Below are positions 9,946 through 17,922 of a stretch of 64,000 bases of DNA, one piece after another. Position numbers and translations under genes: made by a program. The notes under the pieces are model-generated. The model worked only from the letters and a program-made list of their open reading frames with translations, was not told where the DNA came from and ran no database searches. Position 1 is the stretch's first letter. Every line of letters starts with the position of its first letter. Source of the stretch: an uncultured Sunxiuqinia sp. (lineage in GTDB: Bacteria; Bacteroidota; Bacteroidia; Bacteroidales; Prolixibacteraceae); the NCBI RefSeq assembly GCF_963678245.1, contig NZ_OY782770.1:310001-374000 (forward strand). Direction: 5' to 3'.

Positions 9946-11271
9946 CTATTTTGACTGTATGACATTTTCTTTAAGAAGCGACTTCACAGGATTGATGAAA
10001 CGTTGCATAAAACGCAAATCCTCAGTAATTATTTCAGCGTCACCTTTCATTTCCTGACTGAAAGTTAATTGTATGTTATAATTGGTCTCCAAGTCTTGGG
10101 GAAGTTCAATTTCAGCAATATAATGATCGTTTGCAGGAACCAGAGAAATGGTCTTAACAGTTCCACGAACCATGCCATATTCCATATACGGGAAATTGTC
10201 AAACTGAATATTAACGCTCTGCCCGGCTTTCACTTTTCCTGCGCCACGAATAGGCAAAGTCATCCTACCAATAATCCTACTCTCTCGCTTAGGTACAACA
10301 GTAAAAACAATTTCACCACTTTTAACTTGCTGATTTTTGCTCCAAAAGTTTGTAAAAGTGACCTGCCCACCAATCGGAGTTTTCAACACAAAAGCTTTAT
10401 TCCAATACTCCAGTCGACTTTTCAATATATTCAACGATTCGATCAACTCAGATTGTAATTTCAGTTTCTGATCTTCATATTCCTTTTCGGCAGCAATAAC
10501 ATTTTGTTGCAGTTGAATAATATCTTGCTGTGTTTCTGCTAAATTTGTTCGAGCACCATTAAATGCATACTTCTTTTGAAGCATTGCTGATTCTGACTTC
10601 TTAAAATCAATCAACGAAATCACCTCCCGAGCATACAAGCTTGAATCGCGCTTAAACTGCTCGTAAGCAATTTGGTATTCATCTTCCAAAATTTGTCGCT
10701 GCGTCCACAAACGATCATAGAATATTCTTTTCATGCGCTGCTGCTCTCGAAGCGATTGGATTTTTTGCGGATAAAAGTTTAATCGTACAAAACTGATATA
10801 ATTATTATACAAGCGCAGAAACGATGAAAAATCAGCTTGAATATCTCCAAGTCGATAATCAGGCATCAGTTTCTTATAATGTATAGTATCGAATATGGTG
10901 AAATATGGATCAAGTGCTCTTAGATCATCTTCCAATTTGATGACATCTTCATAATTCGCAGTGTTTTCCAAAATTGCAATTAACTGATCTTCCGTTACTG
11001 TGTCGTTATCCTGAACAAACAGCTGATCAATATTGCCAGCGTTTCGAGCGACAATATGTGCAGGCGGATTTTCAGAAAGAACAATAATTCGCGCCCGAAT
11101 AATATCAGGATAATGAAATAACCATGATCCCAGCAAGAAGAGCAAGAGCAAAATCAAAATCATCGTTAACCCACTTCGCAACAACCACGAAGGCGATTTC
11201 CCAATAATTTCCTGAACTTCATCACTTCTTATTTCTATATTTTGATTGTTGTTTGGCATCAGCCTATACAA
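9946..11271 (-). CDS. HlyD-family periplasmic adaptor of a peptide exporter
   Basis: This membrane-fusion protein would link the C39 ABC transporter to an outer-membrane channel. It has a cytoplasmic N-terminus, one hydrophobic segment near residues 33-53, a lipoyl-type half-motif (PPAHIVARNAGNIDQLFVQ), a long helical hairpin (about residues 140-290) and a C-terminal beta domain beginning VLKTPIGGQVTF. The 441-residue length is normal. It starts 17 bases after the transporter gene ends and is surely co-transcribed with it. No TolC-like gene is present nearby, so the outer-membrane partner is encoded elsewhere. The start could also be the ATG four codons in (MPNNNQ). Confidence 0.87.
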   Translation of the reverse strand: MYRLMPNNNQNIEIRSDEVQEIIGKSPSWLLRSGLTMILILLLLFLLGSWLFHYPDIIRARIIVLSENPPAHIVARNAGNIDQLFVQDNDTVTEDQLIAILENTANYEDVIKLEDDLRALDPYFTIFDTIHYKKLMPDYRLGDIQADFSSFLRLYNNYISFVRLNFYPQKIQSLREQQRMKRIFYDRLWTQRQILEDEYQIAYEQFKRDSSLYAREVISLIDFKKSESAMLQKKYAFNGARTNLAETQQDIIQLQQNVIAAEKEYEDQKLKLQSELIESLNILKSRLEYWNKAFVLKTPIGGQVTFTNFWSKNQQVKSGEIVFTVVPKRESRIIGRMTLPIRGAGKVKAGQSVNIQFDNFPYMEYGMVRGTVKTISLVPANDHYIAEIELPQDLETNYNIQLTFSQEMKGDAEIITEDLRFMQRFINPVKSLLKENVIQSK

Positions 11272-11288
11272 TATATTAATACGTTGTT

Positions 11289-13478
11289 CTAGTTTCCTAA
11301 TTCGAGCTGGTTTTTTACCAAGTTATAATAAGCACCTCTTTTTTTAGTTAGCTCAGCATGATTTCCCACCTCTACTATCTCCCCTTGATCCAGCACCACA
11401 ATTTGGTCAGCATTTCTTACCGTACTCAGCCGGTGCGCAACCACAACGACCGTCTTTCCTTCATAAACCCGGTTAAGATTTTCCATGATAGCCTTTTCAT
11501 TATTCGCATCAAGCGCATTGGTCGCTTCATCAAAAAACAAGTAATCAGGATTTTTATAAATCACACGGGCAATTAAAATTCGTTGTTTTTGGCCCTGACT
11601 CAAGCCGTGTCCATCTTGTCCAATTTTGGTATTGTATCCCAGCGGTAAACCTTCAATAAAATCTTGAATATTGGCTGTCTTCACCGCAAACAAAAGTTTT
11701 TCTTTGTCAACCGATTCATCACCCACAACAACATTATTGACAATCGTATCTGAAAAGATAAATCCATCTTGCATAACCGCCCCCACCTTTGTTCGCCACC
11801 ACTGTTGTGAAAAATTTCTCAAATCGGTATCGCCTACTTTTATCGAACCGGAGACTGGCGGATAAAAACCTAAAAGCAGTTTAACCAGTGTCGTCTTTCC
11901 ACTTCCACTTCCACCAACGATAGCGGTTACTTTTTGCTCTGGCAATCTTAGGTTAATTTGCTTTAAAACTTTGGGCGAATGAGGCCCTTCATATTGAAAA
12001 ACTAAATTTGAAATATCTATTGTACGACTTACCGGCATTGTATTAATCCGCGGATCCTCCTTCTTCTCCTCGTCATCTTTATTATGAATCTCTCCAAGTC
12101 TCTCCAAGCTAATTTTAGCGTCCTGAGCTAAGTGAAGAAAATTAATCAGATCAGACAGCGGAGCATTCAACTGACCGATAATATACTGAACAGCCAACAT
12201 CATACCCAGTGTCATATTACCACTCAGGACAGCCATAGCGGCCAAGACTGTAATCACAATATTTTTGGTTTCATTGATAAAAACAGAACCGGCTTGCTGA
12301 TACTGGTCAACGGACAGGTTTTGCACGTTTACCCTAAACAGCCGTGCCTGAATTCGCTCCCACTCCCATCGCTTTTGCTTTTCGTAATTATTCAGCTTAA
12401 TCTCCGGCATGCCATTGATTAACTGAATCAGCATGCTTTGATTTTCACTCAACTGGGTAAATTTCTTATAATCGAGCTGACGACGGCGCTGCATAAATAA
12501 ATACACCCAAACAACATACAAGACAGAACCGACAACAAAAACCAACAAAATCTTCCAACTATAAATAGCTAACACAATGCCAAACACGAACAAATTAAAT
12601 AGTGAAAACAATACGCTCAGTGTTTGAGTGGTCAGAAATCGCTCAATCCGACGATGATCCTGTATGCGCTGCATCAAATCGCCCAACATTTTGGTGTCGA
12701 AAAAACCGATCGGCAATTTCATCAGTTTAATCAGAAAATCAGAAATAATGGAAATATTAATCCGGGTACTGATATGAAGTAAAATCCAGGAACGAACAAA
12801 GTCGACTGACATCTTACCAATAAACAACATCATCTGGGCAGCCAGCACTAAATAGATAAAACTGATGTCCTGATTATTGATTCCGACATCAACAATGCTC
12901 TGGGTTAAGAACGGAAAAATCAGCTGAATAATACTCGCGGCTAAAAATCCAATCAGTAATTGGTTTACTAATCTGCCATGCGGGCGAACATAGCGCCACA
13001 AAAACGAAAAGCCGGTGCGATCAGTAACTTCATCATCTTGCTCATAAAAAGCAGGCGTGGGCTGCAACATCAGACAGATTCCTTTCTCCACTCCTTCTTT
13101 CATGGTCGCCAACCAATGTTTTTTGAATTCCTGCTCGTTGTATTTCACCAAGTCAAAAGCAGGGTCGGCGACATACACCTTCCCCTTTTTAACCTTATAC
13201 ACAACAACAAAATGATTCTGATCCCAGTGCACAACACAGGGTTTTGAGACCTCTTTTATCAGTTGCTCGTAAGTAACTTTGGTTCCGAGACTACGCATGC
13301 CGATTGCCTCAGCAGCATCACTTATCCCCAGTAAGGAAACCCCTTCGCGTGAAATGTGAGATTGCTCGCGTAAGTATTCCAGATTGAAATTGCGCCCATA
13401 GAATTTCGCAATCATTCGTAGGCAAGTTGGGCCACAGTCCATTGCATCAGGCTGCTTATAATGAGGAAAACGAGACAT
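11289..13478 (-). CDS. C39-peptidase ABC transporter (leader-cleaving peptide exporter)
   Basis: Proteins of this family cut double-glycine leaders from small peptides such as bacteriocins, RiPPs or pheromones and export the core. The 729 residues comprise a C39 peptidase at about 1-135, with the catalytic Cys in DAMDCGPTCLRM, His in HWDQNHFVVVY and Asp in VADPA. A six-helix membrane domain follows (about 160-440), then an ATPase domain with Walker A GGSGSGKTT, signature LSQGQKQR and Walker B YLFFDEATNALD. All catalytic residues are present, so it should be active. The HlyD adaptor follows directly. Cargo is unknown; short ORFs immediately upstream (13559-13931) are candidates. Confidence 0.9.
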   Translation of the reverse strand: MSRFPHYKQPDAMDCGPTCLRMIAKFYGRNFNLEYLREQSHISREGVSLLGISDAAEAIGMRSLGTKVTYEQLIKEVSKPCVVHWDQNHFVVVYKVKKGKVYVADPAFDLVKYNEQEFKKHWLATMKEGVEKGICLMLQPTPAFYEQDDEVTDRTGFSFLWRYVRPHGRLVNQLLIGFLAASIIQLIFPFLTQSIVDVGINNQDISFIYLVLAAQMMLFIGKMSVDFVRSWILLHISTRINISIISDFLIKLMKLPIGFFDTKMLGDLMQRIQDHRRIERFLTTQTLSVLFSLFNLFVFGIVLAIYSWKILLVFVVGSVLYVVWVYLFMQRRRQLDYKKFTQLSENQSMLIQLINGMPEIKLNNYEKQKRWEWERIQARLFRVNVQNLSVDQYQQAGSVFINETKNIVITVLAAMAVLSGNMTLGMMLAVQYIIGQLNAPLSDLINFLHLAQDAKISLERLGEIHNKDDEEKKEDPRINTMPVSRTIDISNLVFQYEGPHSPKVLKQINLRLPEQKVTAIVGGSGSGKTTLVKLLLGFYPPVSGSIKVGDTDLRNFSQQWWRTKVGAVMQDGFIFSDTIVNNVVVGDESVDKEKLLFAVKTANIQDFIEGLPLGYNTKIGQDGHGLSQGQKQRILIARVIYKNPDYLFFDEATNALDANNEKAIMENLNRVYEGKTVVVVAHRLSTVRNADQIVVLDQGEIVEVGNHAELTKKRGAYYNLVKNQLELGN

Positions 13479-13558
13479 AGCGCATATTTACATCTTAAAA
13501 ATAAAGGAATTAAGTGCTCGCACGCCAGTATTGTCGATTAGTTATTCACAATCAGAGG

Positions 13559-13648
13559 TTAATTATTACCTAGCTCCCAATAGTAACAACAATAGCTACT
13601 TCCAGACAGCTCCCAGGCTTCGATCTCTGCGCGAGTACAATCATTCAA
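13559..13648 (-). other. Cys/Tyr/Trp-rich short ORF upstream of the C39 exporter (tentative)
   Basis: The frame reads through TTG to encode 29 residues, ending with ELSGSSYCCYYWELGNN and a TAA, about 80 bases upstream of the exporter start. The stretch RAEIEAWELSGS has Glu at -8, Leu at -4 and Gly at -2 relative to a possible cut after GS, which resembles a degenerate double-glycine leader, and the presumed core is rich in Cys, Tyr and Trp. There is no ATG: a TGA lies nine codons upstream and only TTG is available. It is either a non-canonical or decayed precursor gene, or chance. Confidence 0.22.
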
Positions 13649-13754
13649 TTTGAATTGCTGACAAAATCAAATTGAAACACCCCTACCTATTCACTCTAAA
13701 CTTAGAGCAAACAAAATAATAGCTTCAAGAATATCGGCTTAATCCATAGACAAT

Positions 13755-13931
13755 CTAAATAAAACTAACAACAACACTATTCCCACTTTCAACACTCATA
13801 TCATACAGCGTTGATTTAACAGGCCTTTCAACTCGCAAGCAATACATATCTTCTTCTTGAATCCCGCCTACGAAAAATATAAAAAACGGCACTTCAACCC
13901 GAATTAACTCCATAAAACATTTTAATAACAT
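13755..13931 (-). CDS. Small ORF, possible exported peptide (tentative)
   Basis: An open frame of 58 residues starts at ATG 13931, or 52 residues from the ATG at 13913. It encodes a hydrophobic N-terminal stretch (VPFFIFFVGG), followed by an acidic/polar part (IQEEDMYCLRVERP) and a valine-rich end. Hydrophobic residues lie at -4, -7 and -12 relative to the GG pair, as in a double-glycine leader, but the stretch is more hydrophobic than usual leaders. I do not recognise the family. Position upstream of the exporter is the main argument for it being real. Confidence 0.3.
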   Translation of the reverse strand: MLLKCFMELIRVEVPFFIFFVGGIQEEDMYCLRVERPVKSTLYDMSVESGNSVVVSFI

Positions 13932-13952
13932 ATTTGTCCAAATTAAGCCCCG

Positions 13953-13982
13953 TTGTTTGTTAATAAATTATTACTAATTTTG
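13953..13982 (+). promoter_or_regulatory. Promoter of the EF-G2 gene
   Basis: TTG (13953-13955), a 19-base spacer and TAATTTTG (13975-13982) match the Bacteroidota -33/-7 consensus. The expected start near 13989 gives a 5' leader of about 55 bases including a T9 run. Confidence 0.65.
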
Positions 13983-14043
13983 GTAGTCACCATAGAAAAA
14001 TCAACCTGCAAAAGCTTTTTTTTTAACCAATAAAAACTAACAA

Positions 14044-16200
14044 ATGAAAATCTATAAAACAGACGAAATCCGCAACATTGCGCTAATCGGAAATGCTGGC
14101 AGTGGGAAAACCACCCTCGCAGAAGCCATGCTGTTCGAGGGTGGAGTAATCAATCGCCGTGGCGAGGTAACATCCAAAAACACGACATCAGACTACCTCC
14201 CCATCGAGCACGAGTATGGCAACTCTGTTTTTTCCACAGTCCTTCACTCCTTCAGCAACAACAAAAAAATCAATATCATCGATACTCCCGGAATGGATGA
14301 CTTCCGTGGAGGTGTTGTTTCGGCTCTCCACGTAGTTGGATGCTCAATTATTACAGTCAATACTCCACACGGAATCGAGTCGGGAACAGAAACTGCCTAT
14401 AGATACACCGAACAAGCTGGCAAACCAATGATCTTCGTTTTCAACCAACTGGATCATGAGAACGTCAATTTTGAACAAACTATCGACCAAGCCAAATCGA
14501 TCTTTGGGAACAAAGTAACGATTGTCCAATATCCACTAAATGCCGGTGCTGGATTCGACTCAATCATCGACGTACTTAAAATGAAGCTATATAAATACCC
14601 GAAAGAAGGAGGAAAACCTGAGATTTTAGACATTCCTGCTGATGAAAAAGATCGTGCTGAAGAACTTCACAACGAATTGGTTGAAATGGCTGCTGAAAAT
14701 GACGAAAATTTAATGGAGCTCTATTTTGATAAAGGCACACTGACTGAAGATGAAATGCGCCAGGGAATCAAACTAGGCATGATTGATCGCAGTCTGTTTC
14801 CTGTATTCTGCACCGGAGCAAAACTCAACATGGGGGTTGGCCGCCTACTGGAGTTTATTGCCAACATTACACCATCTCCAAACGAAGCCGTTGAAGTACC
14901 CGAAATCAATGGTAAAGAAGTTAAGAAGGGCGACGGCGCTCCTACCTCACTTATGGTTTTTAAAACAACTATCGAACAACATGTTGGAGAAATAACGTAT
15001 TTCAAGGTGATGAGTGGAACCGTAAAAGAAGGTCAAGACCTGATCATTGCCAAAAACGGAAATAAGGAACGTATTTCTCAATTATTTGTATCTGCCGGAA
15101 AAAACAGAGAAAAAGTTGATGCAATGAATGCAGGCGACATCGGAGCCACAGTAAAAATGAAAGACGTTGATGTCAACAACTCTTTGAGTGAAAAATCAGC
15201 CGGTTATAAATTTGCTGAAATTAAGTTTCCCACCTCTCGCCACACCGTCGCATTAAAAGCAGTTAATGAAGCAGACGATGAAAAAGTAAGTGAAAGCTTC
15301 CAGAAACTTCACGACCAAGATCCTACTTACAAAGTTGAGTATTCTAAAGAACTCAAACAGATGCTGGTTCACTCTCAGGGAGAATACCATCTAAACACAT
15401 TAAAGTGGTTCTATAATAACGAATTCAAATTAGATATTGAATTTGAAAAACCCAGAATCCCTTACCGGGAAACCATCACTAAATTATCGCAAGCGGACTA
15501 TCGACACAAAAAGCAGTCAGGAGGTGCCGGACAATTTGGCGAAGTACATCTTTTCATCGAACCTTATATCGAAGGAGTAGACCCTAAAACCATGGTTTCG
15601 ATGAATGGGAAAGACCAGAAACTATCAATTCGGGACACTCAGGAGTATCCGCTTGCCTGGGGAGGAAAACTAGTCTTTCACAATTGCATTGTAGGAGGTT
15701 CGATTGACGCACGTTTTTTACCTGCCATCATGAAAGGAATCATGGAAAAAATGGAAGAAGGACCATTAACAGGTTCATACGCGCGTGACATTCGTGTTTA
15801 TGTATACGATGGTAAAATGCATCCGGTTGATTCCAATGAGATATCCTTCAAACTGGCTGGGCGTAACGCATTCTCAACAGCCTTTAAAAATGCGGGGCCA
15901 AAAATCCTCGAACCGATTTACAATCTGGAAGTTTTTGTGCAAAGCGACCGCATGGGAGATGTAATGAGCGACCTGCAAAGCCGCCGTGCTTTAATCATGG
16001 GAATGGGTAGCGAAAGAGGCTATGAAAAAATAAATGCGAAAGTTCCGTTGAAAGAAATGTACAAATACATCACTGCATTGAGCTCACTCACTCAAGGACG
16101 AGGCATGTTCTCATTAGAATTTGATGGCTACGAAAAAGTTCCTCAAGAAGTACAAGACGAACTGCTGAAAGCTTACGAAGCCGAATTTGAAGAAGCATAA
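14044..16200 (+). CDS. fusA2: Second elongation factor G (EF-G2 type, probably GTPase-deficient)
   Basis: The 718-residue protein aligns with EF-G over all five domains, ending in a normal domain V. The P-loop is kept (GNAGSGKT, residues 16-23), but the switch I ERGITI motif is replaced by EHEYGNSVFST, G3 reads DTPGMDD (Met84 where EF-G has the catalytic histidine), and G4 reads NQLD (134-137) rather than NKMD. Bacteroides EF-G2 proteins have been reported to support translation without GTP hydrolysis during starvation and gut colonisation; this protein shows the same kind of residue losses. It is monocistronic, with its own promoter and a terminator at 16361-16396. Confidence 0.92.
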   Translation: MKIYKTDEIRNIALIGNAGSGKTTLAEAMLFEGGVINRRGEVTSKNTTSDYLPIEHEYGNSVFSTVLHSFSNNKKINIIDTPGMDDFRGGVVSALHVVGCSIITVNTPHGIESGTETAYRYTEQAGKPMIFVFNQLDHENVNFEQTIDQAKSIFGNKVTIVQYPLNAGAGFDSIIDVLKMKLYKYPKEGGKPEILDIPADEKDRAEELHNELVEMAAENDENLMELYFDKGTLTEDEMRQGIKLGMIDRSLFPVFCTGAKLNMGVGRLLEFIANITPSPNEAVEVPEINGKEVKKGDGAPTSLMVFKTTIEQHVGEITYFKVMSGTVKEGQDLIIAKNGNKERISQLFVSAGKNREKVDAMNAGDIGATVKMKDVDVNNSLSEKSAGYKFAEIKFPTSRHTVALKAVNEADDEKVSESFQKLHDQDPTYKVEYSKELKQMLVHSQGEYHLNTLKWFYNNEFKLDIEFEKPRIPYRETITKLSQADYRHKKQSGGAGQFGEVHLFIEPYIEGVDPKTMVSMNGKDQKLSIRDTQEYPLAWGGKLVFHNCIVGGSIDARFLPAIMKGIMEKMEEGPLTGSYARDIRVYVYDGKMHPVDSNEISFKLAGRNAFSTAFKNAGPKILEPIYNLEVFVQSDRMGDVMSDLQSRRALIMGMGSERGYEKINAKVPLKEMYKYITALSSLTQGRGMFSLEFDGYEKVPQEVQDELLKAYEAEFEEA

Positions 16201-16360
16201 CATATATGTAAGCTATAATCCTAGAGAAGAATCTATTGCGGGTTTAAGTATTATCACCTTTTAGCATACCAATTAGGCAGTCCTTACTGATGCCCGCAAA
16301 GTATTTGCTGTAAACTACTTATAACAAGATTAAATTTACATTCCACAATTACAAATAGAA

Positions 16361-16396
16361 AAGAAGCGAATTCTAAAAAGGATCCGCTTCTTTTTT
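16361..16396. terminator. Terminator between convergent EF-G2 and surface-protein genes
   Basis: AAGAAGCG pairs with CGCTTCTT around a mostly paired interior, followed by six Ts on the plus strand. The A-rich left flank also gives a U-rich tail on the minus strand, so it may serve both convergent genes. Confidence 0.75.
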
Positions 16397-16435
16397 GTTT
16401 GTATATTTCAATTATCTCCTTCAAAAACGACAGCC

Positions 16436-17743
16436 TCACTTCCCTCGAAACAAATGCACAAAACCGTGAGCAAAGTGCTCTTGATCATCGCGCCCAACGG
16501 CTTCAACAACGTAATAATAAACTCCAGGACTGGCGTATCTTCCTCCTATTTTGCCATCCCAGGCTGACTCACTTCTTGTATCGTTAAAGCCTTGAATGTT
16601 ATTATTCTCCCAAGTGTGTACTTTCTTTCCCCATCGATTAAAAATCTGAACATTAATAGATCTTACAGACTCATAACCAACAATAAAATCATCATTTATT
16701 TGATCACCGTTTGGCGTAAAAACATTTGGGACTGTGAGCCAAGAAGTAGAGACTTCGATATATTCTTCGATATAAAATGTATCTCGACATGCTATTCCAT
16801 CGCCATTTTTTGTTGTGACCAGCTTCACATTGTAATTTCCGGAGCTTTCATAAACATAGGTCGGGTTTTGATCAATAGCTGTTTGCATGATACTATCCTC
16901 CACCGTGCCATTTTCCCCCTCAACAACCAGCTCCTCCTGACTACGATAGAGAAACCATTCGTATTGATCAGCATTCATCGAAGTGTTAGTAAAAGCAATC
17001 TCCGCAGGAGCTTCATATGCGCCTTCCGTGTCTCTCGAATCATCCGTATTTGCAACATATGTAAACGATGCTTCCGGAACGATCGACTGATAATTGACAG
17101 TCACTTCAACCTGGCAGCCAAAACGGTCGTAAACAGTTAGTGTATAATCCTTATTTTCAGATGGAGGTGAAAAAATCTGTGGACTCAATACAGCTGCAAC
17201 CTGACCCCCATCAACAGTCCATTTTGCTTTTACATCTTTAACAACAGGCTTTTCTGCTCCGTTCGATAAGTCATAATAATTCAATTCCGCTTCTTCATCA
17301 ATCGAGGCTGTCAACTGAAAATAGTCACAAGTTGATTCCGAAATTTCAGCAGTTGCTGTATACCAGCTATTCATTACCCAGGCAGTGTAAGTTTCAGTAA
17401 CAGCTCCTGAGGTAATATTCACCCGATAGCCTCCATCAGCAAGATTCATAATTGTAGAAGTCGAACCTCCTGAATTATCCGTTTGAAAACCATCAAAACT
17501 TCCATTACCCGGATTATATTTCAACCACTCAAAAGTGGCCGTGCCAGTCGAGGAAGTTGCTGTTAGCTCCCCTGATTTTTCATCAGGAGCAACACAAAAA
17601 ATATAAATCTGATCCTGAGCGCCTGAACTATATTCAGTTGAAACGGAAGCATCAGCATCAGAAGAAATCTGCGCTTCTGTAAAAATTGGAAGAAACAACG
17701 CAAGCAATAAAAGTAAAAACTGGGTGTTTTGTATCAACTTCAT
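16436..17743 (-). CDS. Secreted surface protein with PKD-like region and T9SS type-B sorting domain
   Basis: The 435-residue protein has a signal peptide (residues 1-24, cleavage after FTEA), beta-rich Ig-like/PKD-like segments in the middle (for example EIAFTNTSMNADQYEWFLYR) and a C-terminal gliding-motility-type domain (TVPNVFTPNGDQINDDF ... IFNRWGKKVHTWEN ... WDGKIGGRYASPGVYYYVVEA). That last domain is the type-B signal for export by the type IX secretion system. It is a single gene flanked by divergent and convergent neighbours. Binding partner or function is not evident. Confidence 0.88.
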   Translation of the reverse strand: MKLIQNTQFLLLLLALFLPIFTEAQISSDADASVSTEYSSGAQDQIYIFCVAPDEKSGELTATSSTGTATFEWLKYNPGNGSFDGFQTDNSGGSTSTIMNLADGGYRVNITSGAVTETYTAWVMNSWYTATAEISESTCDYFQLTASIDEEAELNYYDLSNGAEKPVVKDVKAKWTVDGGQVAAVLSPQIFSPPSENKDYTLTVYDRFGCQVEVTVNYQSIVPEASFTYVANTDDSRDTEGAYEAPAEIAFTNTSMNADQYEWFLYRSQEELVVEGENGTVEDSIMQTAIDQNPTYVYESSGNYNVKLVTTKNGDGIACRDTFYIEEYIEVSTSWLTVPNVFTPNGDQINDDFIVGYESVRSINVQIFNRWGKKVHTWENNNIQGFNDTRSESAWDGKIGGRYASPGVYYYVVEAVGRDDQEHFAHGFVHLFRGK

Positions 17744-17887
17744 CTTTCAAAAATCGTCTTAATTAATGACAGTACAATATTAACGTTAAAAATTGATTTA
17801 TCTTATGAATGACATTCCATTTTTAAGCTCAGACAGCTTTGTTGAAAACTCACCCAACCCAATGCTGCAAAATAAGAAAATAGGTTA

Positions 17888-17895
17888 TACTTTTG
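17888..17895 (+). promoter_or_regulatory. -7 element of the UvrD/PcrA gene
   Basis: TACTTTTG matches the Bacteroidota -7 consensus; no good -33 match is placed 18-20 bases upstream. The in-frame TTG at 17893 lies inside this element and so cannot be the translation start. Confidence 0.45.
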
Positions 17896-17922
17896 AAGCT
17901 GACTTTTGAAAAAACTTTAATT

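Larger units (their letters stand above)
13479..14043. other. 565-base spacer between exporter and EF-G2
   Basis: The two flanking genes diverge. The right end carries the EF-G2 promoter. On the minus strand, leading into the exporter, there are at least two short open frames (13755-13931 and 13559-13648) with protein-like composition. No convincing terminator or RNA gene was seen. Confidence 0.6.

Noticed and set aside
17893-17922. Upstream TTG start for the UvrD/PcrA gene
   Set aside because: The TTG lies inside the TACTTTTG promoter box, and homologues begin close to the GTG at 17923.
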